Shown: piece after piece, positions 18,404 to 27,284 of the stretch | How the letters are laid out: each line of letters opens with the position of its first letter | How positions within the stretch are numbered: the stretch's first letter is position 1 | Origin: Acidobacteriota bacterium | GTDB lineage: Bacteria; Acidobacteriota; Vicinamibacteria; Vicinamibacterales; 2-12-FULL-66-21 | Reading direction: 5' to 3' | Assembly (NCBI GenBank): GCA_003222675.1 | Contig: QHWT01000057.1 | Location: 1 to 64,000 of the forward strand | DNA length: 64,000 nt | The notes under the pieces: generated by a model | Seen by the model: only the letters and a program-made list of their open reading frames with translations | The model's database searches: none | What the model was told of the DNA's origin: nothing | Program-made: the position numbers and the translations under genes

Positions 18404-20094
18404 CCAGCGTGCGGCGCATCGCCGCCTTCATCGTCGTGGTCGGCGCATCCGCCGCGTTGCTGGTCGGCGCTCCCGGCATTGCCATCACGTTCACCGACGT
18501 CACCGCCGCATCAGGCATCAAGTTCCGTCACGTGAACGGCGCGTTCGGCAAGAAGTACCTGCCGGAGACGCTGGGATCCGGCTGCGCATTTCTGGACTTC
18601 GACAACGACGGCTGGCAGGATGTGCTGCTCATCAACTCGATGCCATGGCCGTCGCGGCAGGGCCCGCCGTCGTATCCCGCGCTCTACCGGAACAATCACG
18701 ACGGCACGTTTACCGACGTCACACGCCAGGCGGGGCTGGCGGTGCAGATGTACGGCGTAGGTGTCGCCGCCGCCGATTACGACAACGACGGGAACATCGA
18801 CATCTACATCACGGCGCTCGGACCGAACCACTTGTTCCACAATCTTGGCGGCGGCAAGTTCAAGGACGTCACCATTACCGCGGGTGTGGGCGATCCGGCA
18901 TTCTCGACGAGCGCGATGTGGTTCGACTACGACCGCGATGGCAAGCTCGACCTGTTCGTGGCGAACTACGTGCAGTGGACGGCGGAGGGGGATCTGTACT
19001 GCACGCTGGACGGCAAAACGAAATCGTACTGCACGCCGGAATCGTACAAGGGACAAAGCGCGACGCTGTACCACAACCGCGGAGACGGCACGTTCGAAGA
19101 CGTCACGCGCAAGGCTGGCCTGTACGATCCATCGAGCAAGGCGCTGGGCGTTGCGCTGATCGACGTCGCCGCTGACGGCTGGCCCGACGTCTTCGTCGCC
19201 AACGACACGCAGCCGAACAAGCTTTATCGGAACCGCCACGACGGCACGTTCGTGGACCAGGGGATGACGGCAGGCGTCGCCTTCAACGAAGCGGGCGTGG
19301 CGCGCGCCGGCATGGGCGTCGATGCGGCTGACTACGATGGCTCCGGCCGGCAGGCGATCATCATCGGTAACTTCTCGAACGAGATGATGGCGCTGTACGC
19401 GAACGAGGGAAACGGCCTCTTCATCGACGAAGCCCCCTCGTCCACGATCGGGCAGGCGTCGCTGCTCACGCTGACGTTCGGCTGCTTCTTCTTCGACGCG
19501 GACCTCGACGGCCTGCTCGACATCTTTGCTGCCAACGGCCACGTCTCGGACGACATCAACAATGTGCAGCCGAAGGTCACCTACGCGCAGCCCGCGCACC
19601 TGTTCAGGAATCTCGGCGCGAAGAAGTTCGAGGACATTAGCACGAAATCAGGGACCGCTCTCCAGCAGCGCGTCGTCGCGCGCGGCGCCGCATATGGCGA
19701 TATCGACAATGACGGCGACCTCGATCTCCTGATCACCACGAACAATGGTCCCGCGCGGCTGCTGCGGAACGACGGCGGCAACCGCAATCACATGCTGCGC
19801 GTGAAGACCATCGGAACAGAGTCGAACCGCGACGGCATCGGCGCGAAGGTGCGCGTGACGACCGACACCGGCCCCGCGCGCCAGGTCACAGTGAAGACCG
19901 GATCCAGCTACTGCTCCCAGAGTGAACTGCCGCTCACGTTCGGCCTGGGAACGTCCACGAGCGTGAAGTCCATCGAGATCACGTGGCCGAACGGCAAGGT
20001 GGAACGGCTTCCGGGCACCGCGTCCGATCAGGTGCTCACGGTGCAGGAAGGCAAAGGCGTCATCCGCGCGGAACCGATCCGGCGCACATCATGA
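18400..20094 (+). CDS. CRTAC1-family FG-GAP/ASPIC-UnbV beta-propeller protein
   Basis: A 564-residue exported protein. A signal peptide (about 1-25) is followed by the family opening ITFTDVTAASGIKFRHVNG. FG-GAP repeats carry calcium-type loops (DFDNDGWQD, DYDNDGNID, DYDRDGKLD, DADLDGLLD), and an ASPIC/UnbV domain closes the protein (NRDGIGAKVRVTTD...GSSYCSQSELPLTFGLG). It has the same layout as the minus-strand gene at 10472. It overlaps the cytochrome gene by four bases (ATGA) and the next gene by four, so the products are probably made in matched amounts. A role as periplasmic partner of the multiheme protein is an inference from the operon. Confidence 0.9.
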   Translation: MTSVRRIAAFIVVVGASAALLVGAPGIAITFTDVTAASGIKFRHVNGAFGKKYLPETLGSGCAFLDFDNDGWQDVLLINSMPWPSRQGPPSYPALYRNNHDGTFTDVTRQAGLAVQMYGVGVAAADYDNDGNIDIYITALGPNHLFHNLGGGKFKDVTITAGVGDPAFSTSAMWFDYDRDGKLDLFVANYVQWTAEGDLYCTLDGKTKSYCTPESYKGQSATLYHNRGDGTFEDVTRKAGLYDPSSKALGVALIDVAADGWPDVFVANDTQPNKLYRNRHDGTFVDQGMTAGVAFNEAGVARAGMGVDAADYDGSGRQAIIIGNFSNEMMALYANEGNGLFIDEAPSSTIGQASLLTLTFGCFFFDADLDGLLDIFAANGHVSDDINNVQPKVTYAQPAHLFRNLGAKKFEDISTKSGTALQQRVVARGAAYGDIDNDGDLDLLITTNNGPARLLRNDGGNRNHMLRVKTIGTESNRDGIGAKVRVTTDTGPARQVTVKTGSSYCSQSELPLTFGLGTSTSVKSIEITWPNGKVERLPGTASDQVLTVQEGKGVIRAEPIRRTS

Positions 20095-23000
20095 CCGCTC
20101 GCGCCGGCGCCGTTGTCATTGCTCTCATTTGTGGCTTCCGTCTTGAGGCGGAAATCTTCCAGCAGACCACACGCCCCGCCGCGACCGAGACCGATCGGAT
20201 CGAGAACGCGTACCGCGCGAGCAATCGCGGTGTTGCGCGCCTCGAGCAATTTGACTACGACGCCGCGGCGGACGCGTTTCGCGAGGCGCTCCGGATCGAG
20301 TCGACGCTGGCGCCCGCGCGAGTGAATCTGGCGATTGCGCTCTACTACGCGGGGCAGATCGACCCCGCGCAGAAAGAGGCGCAAGCCGCCGCCGTGGCTC
20401 TGCCCAACGCCGCGCAACCTCCTTATCTGCTCGGCCTCATCGCCAAGGGACAGAACAGGTCTGACGAGGCAGCTGCCGCGTTCAGGCGTGTGCTGCAGAT
20501 CGATCCTGACGATGTGGGCGCGCGCGTGAACCTCGGCCAGGTCTATCTGCAGGAGCGCAACACGAAAGAGGCGCTGCCGCTCTTTCGCGAGGCGCTCGCG
20601 CGCGAGCCCTATAACGTTACGGCCGCGTACGGCCTTGCGACGACACTGCTGCGCGCCGGCGAAGCGGATGCCGGGCGCGACGCGATGCAGCAGTTTCAGA
20701 AGCTGCGCGACAGCGCGTACGGTGTCACCTATGCGCCCGGCTATCTGCAGCAGGGGCGCTACGCCGAAGCCATCGTCTCAACCGGCGCCGAGCCGGAGCT
20801 CGTGAACGAAGAGACGCCACGCGTGACGTTTGCGGACGCGACGGCGCAGGGATTTGCGCAGGCGCCGCGCGGGCAGCCGTCAGCCACGGGCGGCCTGACG
20901 CTATTCGACATGGATGGTGACGGCGACCAGGATCTGCTGGTGGTTGACACGGCGTCGCTGCACCTGTATCGCAATGATGCCGGACGCTTTACCGATGTGA
21001 CCGCCGAGAAGAAGCTTGACGTGCGCTTGCCTGGAGGAGGGATCGGTGCCGTCGCCGGGGACTTCGACAATGACGGGAAGCCCGATCTGTTCCTGTTACG
21101 CAACGACGGTGCGCGCCTGTTGCACCAGCGTGACGACAGGACCTTTGAGGATGTGACGAGCGCCGCTTTCGGATCGATGGGGGGAACCGTCGCGCGGACC
21201 GCGGCGTTCGTGGATGTCGATCACGACGGCGATCTCGATCTCGTGATCGCCGGGACGGCAGCCAGGGGCCGCCTGCTGCGCAACAACGGCAACGGCACCT
21301 TCACCGACATCGCGTCCACCGCCGGCTTCAGTGGATCTGCGGCGAAGGGGCTCGCGATCGTGCCGACCGACTTCGACAACCGCCGCGACATCGATCTCCT
21401 CGTGCTGAACGAGGACCGGGCGCCCGCGCTGTATCAGAACATGCGCGACGGCACGTTCAAGGACGTCGCGCAGGACGTGGGGCTTGCGGCGATCGGCGCC
21501 GCGAGCGCTATCGCGGCCGGCGATGTGAACAAGGACAGCTTTACCGATTTTTTCATCGCGCGCGTCGGGCAGCCGCCCGTGTTCGCGTTGAGCGACGGCC
21601 GCGGCAAGTTCGTCCTGCGCGACGCGCCCGCCGGGACCGCCGGCGCCATCGCGGCGCAGTTCGTGGATTACGACAACGACGGCCTGCTGGACCTGCTCGT
21701 CTCGGTGCCGACCGGGCTGCGTTTGTTGCGGAATCTCGGAACGCGCTGGGTCGACGTCAGCGGCGCTGCGTCGCTCGACTCGGCGACCGCGCCGGCGGCC
21801 CAGATGGCGATTGCCGACATCGACGGCGACGGCGACAGCGACGTCATCACGCGTAACGACAAAGGGGAGTTGAGGATCTGGCGCAACGACGGGGGGAATC
21901 GCAACCCCGCCGTCCGCGTCCAGCTGTCCGCGCGCGTCAGCAATCGCAGCGGAGCAGGCGTCAAGGTGGAAGTGCGGGCAGGCGCGTTGCGCGAGAAGCT
22001 CGAGACGTCTTCCGCCACCCCCGCTGTCGTCCCCGCAGATCTCCTGTTCGGCCTCGGCCGCCGCGCCACGGCCGACATCGTCCGGGTGCTCTGGCCGTCG
22101 GGCATCCTGCAGACGGAAATCGTGCCGCCAGGCGGCACATCCACGTCAGCGCCGGTTTTGATGAAGGTCGAGGAGCTCGATCGGAAACCCTCCTCGTGTC
22201 CGTTCCTCTTCACATGGAACGGCACGCGCTTCGAGTTCGTGACGGACTTCCTGGGCGGCGGCGAGATGGGCGATTGGATTGCGCCAGGCCTCTTCAACCA
22301 ACCCGATCCTGACGAGTACGTGCGCATTCGCGGCGATCAATTACGGCCGCGCGATGGACGCTACGAGCTCCGCATCACCAACGAGCTCGAAGAAGCGATG
22401 TTCCTGGATCGCGTGCAGCTCGTCGTGCTGGACCATCCACAGGACGTCGCCGTATATCCCAATGAAGGATTGCGCTCGCCGCCGCGGCCGCCGTTCCGCC
22501 TTTACGCCACGCGGGGAGCGCATCCGCCGCTCCGCGCCGTCGACGAGCACGGTCACGACGTGCTGCCGCTGATTCGCGCCGTCGATCGAACAGCACCGGA
22601 CGACTTTGGCTTGTCCCGGATCCGCGGCTATGCCGAGCGTCACGAACTGACGATGGATCTCGGTCCCACATCGGATCGCGTCGTCCTGCTGCTGACGGGA
22701 TGGACGGAGTATGCATTCTCGAACGATAACGTAGCCGCCCAGCAGGCGGGGCTGGTGATGCTGCCACCGCATCTCGAAATGAAAGACGATGACGGGACGT
22801 GGCACACCGTGATCGAAGACATCGGATTTCCGGTCGGGCGGCCGCAGACGATTCCCGTTGATCTCACCGGCAGGTTTCCCGGCGCTTCGCACGAAGTGCG
22901 CATCGTGACGAACATGCGGATCTACTGGGATCAGGTTCTGGTCGACACGTCAGGAGGTGACGCACGCGTGAAGACGACGAGAATCAATCCGAGCGCTGCG

Positions 23001-23504
23001 ACGCTCGGCCGACGCGGCTTCTCGGCGGAAACGAGTGCGGACGGCCGCGCGCCGTTCGGCTACGACTATGCGCACGTGAGCGAGGTCTCGCCGTGGAAGG
23101 TGCCCGCCGGACGGTACACGCGATACGGCGACGTGCGATCCCTGCTGATGGACAGCGACGACATGTTCGCCGTTGCCGCGCCGGGCGACGAGGTCGCGCT
23201 CGCGTTCGACGCGGCGCTGCCGCCGCTCGACCCCGGGTTCACCCGCACGTTCCTGCTGTACGCGGACGGGTTCAGCAAGGAGATGAACATCCGGTCGGCA
23301 ATGCCCGATGCGGTGGCGCCGCTACCGTTCCACGCCATGCGCAGCTATCCCTATGGCGCGGGTGAATCGTATCCGAACACGCGCGTGCATCGCGACTACC
23401 AGGCCCGCTACAACACGCGCATTGTCACGGCGCCGGTGCCGTCGCTGGAACTCAGCGCGACGCTCGCGCTGCAACCGGGTGGAGTTCACGGATCCAGGCA
23501 ATGA
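20091..23504 (+). CDS. TPR / FG-GAP propeller / ASPIC-UnbV fusion protein
   Basis: A 1137-residue protein. The ATG at 20091 (MTARAGAVVIALICGF) overlaps the upstream stop as ATGA. A short hydrophobic leader is followed by TPRs (about 40-240), FG-GAP/VCBS repeats (about 260-600; DMDGDGDQD, DVDHDGDLD, DIDGDGDSD), an ASPIC/UnbV-like domain (about 610-680) and a long C-terminal beta-rich region (about 690-1137) that I do not recognise. It combines in one chain what the neighbours carry separately. A REP-like hairpin (20134-20153) lies in the codons just after the leader (GFRLEAE), so the signal peptide region may have been altered by repeat insertion. Confidence 0.85.
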   Translation: MTARAGAVVIALICGFRLEAEIFQQTTRPAATETDRIENAYRASNRGVARLEQFDYDAAADAFREALRIESTLAPARVNLAIALYYAGQIDPAQKEAQAAAVALPNAAQPPYLLGLIAKGQNRSDEAAAAFRRVLQIDPDDVGARVNLGQVYLQERNTKEALPLFREALAREPYNVTAAYGLATTLLRAGEADAGRDAMQQFQKLRDSAYGVTYAPGYLQQGRYAEAIVSTGAEPELVNEETPRVTFADATAQGFAQAPRGQPSATGGLTLFDMDGDGDQDLLVVDTASLHLYRNDAGRFTDVTAEKKLDVRLPGGGIGAVAGDFDNDGKPDLFLLRNDGARLLHQRDDRTFEDVTSAAFGSMGGTVARTAAFVDVDHDGDLDLVIAGTAARGRLLRNNGNGTFTDIASTAGFSGSAAKGLAIVPTDFDNRRDIDLLVLNEDRAPALYQNMRDGTFKDVAQDVGLAAIGAASAIAAGDVNKDSFTDFFIARVGQPPVFALSDGRGKFVLRDAPAGTAGAIAAQFVDYDNDGLLDLLVSVPTGLRLLRNLGTRWVDVSGAASLDSATAPAAQMAIADIDGDGDSDVITRNDKGELRIWRNDGGNRNPAVRVQLSARVSNRSGAGVKVEVRAGALREKLETSSATPAVVPADLLFGLGRRATADIVRVLWPSGILQTEIVPPGGTSTSAPVLMKVEELDRKPSSCPFLFTWNGTRFEFVTDFLGGGEMGDWIAPGLFNQPDPDEYVRIRGDQLRPRDGRYELRITNELEEAMFLDRVQLVVLDHPQDVAVYPNEGLRSPPRPPFRLYATRGAHPPLRAVDEHGHDVLPLIRAVDRTAPDDFGLSRIRGYAERHELTMDLGPTSDRVVLLLTGWTEYAFSNDNVAAQQAGLVMLPPHLEMKDDDGTWHTVIEDIGFPVGRPQTIPVDLTGRFPGASHEVRIVTNMRIYWDQVLVDTSGGDARVKTTRINPSAATLGRRGFSAETSADGRAPFGYDYAHVSEVSPWKVPAGRYTRYGDVRSLLMDSDDMFAVAAPGDEVALAFDAALPPLDPGFTRTFLLYADGFSKEMNIRSAMPDAVAPLPFHAMRSYPYGAGESYPNTRVHRDYQARYNTRIVTAPVPSLELSATLALQPGGVHGSRQ

Positions 23505-24541
23505 CTATTCGTTACTCGGCGGCCGCCTGCCAGACCGATCTGCCGAACCCTCTCGATCGCCGTCAGATGCCGGCGAACACGGACCGCATGCTGGCGATGA
23601 TCGATGCCGCCGTCGCGGGCGCGGCGCCGTTTCTCCCCGTCCGCCTCGTCGTGTTTCCGGAGTTTGCGCATGCCGCGCCGGTGTTCCCGACCGTCGCCGA
23701 GCTGCGCGAGAAGATCGCGGTGCCGATTCCCAACGATCATACCGAGCGGCTGCACGCAAAGGCGCGTGAGCACGATGTCTACATCCAGAGCGGCTCGATG
23801 ATCGAAACGGATCCGCGATGGCCTCGCGCGTTGTTCAACACGACGTGTCTCATCGGGCCTGAAGGCATCGTTTATAAGTACCGCAAGGTGAATCCGTGGA
23901 TTCCCTACGAGGTCCACGCAAGCCCGCACGATCTCGAGGGCTATGACCAACCGCTGTTTCCGGTAGCGGACACGCCGATTGGGCGCATCGGGTGCGCGAT
24001 CTGCTACGACTGGCTGTTTCCGGAGGCGATCCGCCAGCTCGTGGCGAACGGCGCGGAAGTGCTCGTCCGCGTCTCCGCGTACATGGATCCGTGGGGCGCC
24101 ACCGAGCCGATGAACTGGTGGACGATCGTCAATCGTTGCCGCGCGCTGGAGAACACCGCGTTCGTCGTTGCAGCGAACCAGGGTGCCAGCCTGCGGCACT
24201 ACCCGCCGTACTCCTGGCCGGGCGGCAGCCAGGTGATTGATTTCGACGGCCGGATCCTCGCCGAAGCGAGTCCCGGTCCCGGCGAACGGATCGTTGTCGC
24301 GCCGATTGATATCAGCGCGCTCCGCCACGAGCGGGCACAGCGCAGCGGCCACCACATGCTCGCGCATCTCAGGACCGATGCCTACCCGGTCTATGCCTCG
24401 CCTCGATATCCGCCGCTCCGATCGACGGAACTGTCGTACGAGCGCAATCTCCAGCTGATCGAGGTTGCCAAGAGGATCACGGACAAGACGATGTACTCAG
24501 AGGGCACGGAGGCCACGGAGAAGATCACTCTTAAGAAATAG
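23501..24541 (+). CDS. Nitrilase-superfamily C-N hydrolase
   Basis: A 346-residue cytoplasmic-type enzyme without a signal peptide. The nitrilase catalytic triad is intact: E54 (VVFPEF), K129 (KYRKVNPW) and C168 (GCAICYDWLFPE). A second conserved Glu is in RALENTAFVV. Family members hydrolyse nitriles or amides, or transfer acyl groups. The motif context (KVNPW...CYDWLFPE) looks closer to aliphatic amidase/formamidase-like members than to beta-ureidopropionase, but the substrate is not readable. It overlaps the preceding gene by ATGA, so it is the fourth cistron of the cytochrome-CRTAC1 operon. Its last codons (SEGTEATEK) are encoded by the left arm of a large inverted repeat. Confidence 0.9.
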   Translation: MTIRYSAAACQTDLPNPLDRRQMPANTDRMLAMIDAAVAGAAPFLPVRLVVFPEFAHAAPVFPTVAELREKIAVPIPNDHTERLHAKAREHDVYIQSGSMIETDPRWPRALFNTTCLIGPEGIVYKYRKVNPWIPYEVHASPHDLEGYDQPLFPVADTPIGRIGCAICYDWLFPEAIRQLVANGAEVLVRVSAYMDPWGATEPMNWWTIVNRCRALENTAFVVAANQGASLRHYPPYSWPGGSQVIDFDGRILAEASPGPGERIVVAPIDISALRHERAQRSGHHMLAHLRTDAYPVYASPRYPPLRSTELSYERNLQLIEVAKRITDKTMYSEGTEATEKITLKK

Positions 24542-24570
24542 CTTCCTCCGTGGCCTCCGTGGCCTCTGAG
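24496..24570. repeat. 25-bp inverted repeat at the operon end
   Basis: Arms 24496-24520 and 24546-24570 match as inverted copies at 24 of 25 positions, with a 25-nt loop holding the nitrilase stop codon. The arms are made of the repeated word CACGGAGGC. The structure could terminate the operon, but no U-tract follows. The left arm is translated. Confidence 0.75.
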
Positions 24571-24609
24571 TTAAGGAGACTCCGTGGTTCTACTGACATA
24601 ATCTGACTG

Positions 24610-26379
24610 ATGCTCCGAAGAACTCTGGTCCTCATCCTCAGCGTCGCTACATTCGCCGCCATCCCGCGGGCCCAATCAGAAAAGCTCGATTACGCCGCCA
24701 TCGGGCAGATTCGTGACGAAGGGCTCAATCGATCGCAGGTCATGGACACGGTGTTCTGGCTGACCGATCGCTATGGCCCGCGCCTGACCGGTTCGCCGCA
24801 GATCCTCGAGGCGAGCGATTGGGCGATGAAGAAGATGACGGAGTGGGGCTTGTCGAACGCGCACCGCGAGGAATGGGACTTCGGCACGGGCTGGTCGCTC
24901 CTGCGTTTCAGCGCGCACCTCATCGAGCCCGAAGTGCAGCCGCTGATCGGTTTTCCCAAGGCGTGGTCGGTCGGAACCGAGCGACCTGTCACCGCGGAAG
25001 TCACACGCGTCACGATTCAGAACGACGCTGACTTCGCCAGGTATCGCGGACAACTGAAAGGAAAGATCGTCCTGCCGCAGCCCGCGCGCGCGGTCCACAT
25101 GCTCGAGGGACCCCTCATTCTGAACATGGATGACCTGATGACGAAGGAGGCGGAGACCACGCCGATTCCCGCCGAGCCGTCAACAAGCGCGGCGCAAATT
25201 CGCGGAGCTGCCGAGCAAGGCGAGGATCCTCGCACGCGCACGAGGACGCAGCAGTTCCAGCAGCGCGTGCAGCAGTTCTACAGGGACGAAGGGGTCGTCG
25301 CGGTGTTCGACCGCGGCAGCGACAGCGATATGGCAGCCGGCGGCAGCAATCTGTCGTGGCAACAGCAGCGCACTGACGGCGGCACGCTGTTTCCAGGCAC
25401 GGCCAACCGCAACACTGCTCCCGCGGGCGTCCCGCAAGTGACACTTGCCGTCGAGCACTACAACCGGATGGTGCGCCTGATCGAGCACAACGTGCCGGTC
25501 AAGGCGGAACTGGAGCTCCGGGTGCAGTTCCACGAGCACGCGAACGGGTTCAACACGATTGCCGAAATTCCCGGCACCGATCTCGCCGGTGAAGTCGTGA
25601 TCCTCGGCGCGCACTTCGACTCCGTCAATGCGGCGACCGGCGCGACCGACAACGCCGCCGGAAGCGCGGCGATGATGGAAGCGCTTCGTATCATCAAGGC
25701 GCTCGGCCTGAAGCCGCGCCGCACGGTCCGCGTCGCGCTGTGGGGCGGCGAGGAAGAGGGGCTGCTCGGATCGCGGGCATACGTCGCCGCCCACTTCGGC
25801 GACCCCCGGACGATGCAGTTGAAGGCCGAGCACGCGAAGGTTGCCGCGTATTTCAATCTGGACAACGGGACCGGCCGCATTCGCGGCATCTGGATGCAGG
25901 AGAACCTCGCCGTGCGGTCGATCTTCGAGCAGTGGATTGCGCCGCTGAAGGACCTCGGCGTCACGATCCTCGGCCCCCGCACCGTGACGCAGACCGACCA
26001 CGTGTCGTTCGACAACGTGGGACTGCCGGCATTTCAGTTCGTGCAGGAGCGGCTCGAGTACAACTCGCGCACGCACCACTCCAACATGGACGTCTACGAT
26101 CGGCTGCAGCGCGACGATATGGTGCAGCAGGCCACTATCGCGGCGATCTTCGCCTACGACGCGGCGATGCGCGACGAGAAGCTCCCGCGCAAAGCGCTGC
26201 CGAAGCGGTCCGGCGGACCTGACCCTTCGAGAGCCTCAGGGTCACCCCGAGCAAGGGGTGAAGCTCCGCCCTACGAGCCTGGTGTAGGCCGGAGCCTGCC
26301 GCGCCGAAGCCGCGGTTTCTATTCGCAGCGAAGGCGAGTCTTCAGACCCGGCATGCCCGGCGGTTCGGCGACCCGCTGA
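24610..26379 (+). CDS. Secreted M28-family zinc aminopeptidase
   Basis: A 589-residue exported peptidase. A signal peptide (about 1-22) is followed by a PA-like insert region and an M28 catalytic domain (about 310-525). The zinc ligands and catalytic residues are visible: GAHFDS (His, Asp), ATDNAAGS (bridging Asp), GGEEEGLLGS (catalytic Glu and ligand Glu), FNLDNG (Asp) and RTHHSNMD (His). It would release N-terminal residues from peptides in the periplasm or outside the cell. The last 50 or so residues, Arg/Pro/Gly-rich, are encoded by degenerate REP-like repeats (26213-26354) and are probably not part of the ancestral enzyme. The ABC transporter gene starts five bases downstream. Confidence 0.9.
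   Translation: MLRRTLVLILSVATFAAIPRAQSEKLDYAAIGQIRDEGLNRSQVMDTVFWLTDRYGPRLTGSPQILEASDWAMKKMTEWGLSNAHREEWDFGTGWSLLRFSAHLIEPEVQPLIGFPKAWSVGTERPVTAEVTRVTIQNDADFARYRGQLKGKIVLPQPARAVHMLEGPLILNMDDLMTKEAETTPIPAEPSTSAAQIRGAAEQGEDPRTRTRTQQFQQRVQQFYRDEGVVAVFDRGSDSDMAAGGSNLSWQQQRTDGGTLFPGTANRNTAPAGVPQVTLAVEHYNRMVRLIEHNVPVKAELELRVQFHEHANGFNTIAEIPGTDLAGEVVILGAHFDSVNAATGATDNAAGSAAMMEALRIIKALGLKPRRTVRVALWGGEEEGLLGSRAYVAAHFGDPRTMQLKAEHAKVAAYFNLDNGTGRIRGIWMQENLAVRSIFEQWIAPLKDLGVTILGPRTVTQTDHVSFDNVGLPAFQFVQERLEYNSRTHHSNMDVYDRLQRDDMVQQATIAAIFAYDAAMRDEKLPRKALPKRSGGPDPSRASGSPRARGEAPPYEPGVGRSLPRRSRGFYSQRRRVFRPGMPGGSATR
26213..26354. repeat. Degenerate REP-like halves inside the peptidase 3' end
   Basis: Contains GGCGGACCTGA (26213) and, about 46 bp on, GAAGCTCCGCC followed by CTAC (26270-26273). 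Then come GTAGGCCGG (26283) and GTCTTCAGACCCGGC (to 26352). These match the arms and GTAG/CTAC feet of the elements at 10385-10475 and 31881-31932, split or diverged. The stretch is translated as the C-terminal tail of the M28 peptidase. Confidence 0.65.
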
Positions 26380-26384
26380 TCCCG

Positions 26385-27284
26385 ATGATCATTCTTTCAT
26401 TCGATCACCTCTCGAAACGGTACGGCCAGACGACTGCGCTCGATGACGTCTCGTTCGATGTGCCCAACGGCGAGATCTTCGGCCTGCTTGGACCGAACGG
26501 CGCCGGCAAGAGCACGCTCATCCGGATCCTGATGGACATCATCCGGGCCGACAGCGGAGAAGTCCGCGTATTCGGCGAGTCGCGTCGCCGCGACCATCTC
26601 GATCGCCTCGGCTACCTGCCGGAGGAGCGCGGGCTCTACACGAAGCAGACCGTCATCGACGTGATGATGTACTTCGGGTCCCTCAAGGGGCTCGATCGCG
26701 CCGACGCGCGGCGGCGCGCGCTCGAATGGCTCGAGAAGCTGGAACTGCCGCAAGTCGCAACCTGGAAGATCGATCGCCTCAGCAAGGGCATGGGACAGAA
26801 AGTCCAGATCGCCTCGGTGCTCCTCAGCGATCCCGAACTGTGCGTGCTCGACGAGCCCACCACAGGTCTCGACCCGGTGAACGTGCGTCTGGTGCAGGAT
26901 CTCCTGATCGAGCGGCGTTCACACGGACGTACGACCATTCTGTCCACCCACCACATGAACCAGGTCGAGACGCTCTGCGACCGGGTCGCCCTCATCAACA
27001 AGGGGCGGCTGATGGTCTACGGCGAGGTCGACGAAGTGCGGCGGCGGTATTCGCTGCCCGAAGTCTTCGTCCGCGCCCATGGTCCTTTGCCGCCGGTGCC
27101 GCAGGTCGCGAGCGCTACGGAATCAGAGGCCGGAACGTGGCGGCTGCGGCTGGCCGATGGCGCGCCGCCCGCCGACGTGCTGACCGCGCTCGTCAGCCGC
27201 GGTGCGGTGATCGATCGGTTCGAGCCGGCACTGGCGCCCATGGAAGACATCTTTCTCCGCGTGGTCGGTGAGGCACACGTATGA
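26385..27284 (+). CDS. ABC transporter ATP-binding protein (NatA-like)
   Basis: A 299-residue ATPase with Walker A GPNGAGKST (about 36-44), Q-loop region GYLPEERGLY, signature LSKGMGQK, Walker B LCVLDEPTTGLD and H-loop STHH. The C-terminal extension of about 80 residues resembles that of NatA/CcmA-type exporters with DUF4162-like tails. It pairs with the permease that follows, overlapping by ATGA. Together they should form an ABC-2 type exporter; natA-like systems export ions or small molecules, and the substrate here is unknown. It begins five bases after the M28 peptidase stop, so the three may be cotranscribed. Confidence 0.93.
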   Translation: MIILSFDHLSKRYGQTTALDDVSFDVPNGEIFGLLGPNGAGKSTLIRILMDIIRADSGEVRVFGESRRRDHLDRLGYLPEERGLYTKQTVIDVMMYFGSLKGLDRADARRRALEWLEKLELPQVATWKIDRLSKGMGQKVQIASVLLSDPELCVLDEPTTGLDPVNVRLVQDLLIERRSHGRTTILSTHHMNQVETLCDRVALINKGRLMVYGEVDEVRRRYSLPEVFVRAHGPLPPVPQVASATESEAGTWRLRLADGAPPADVLTALVSRGAVIDRFEPALAPMEDIFLRVVGEAHV

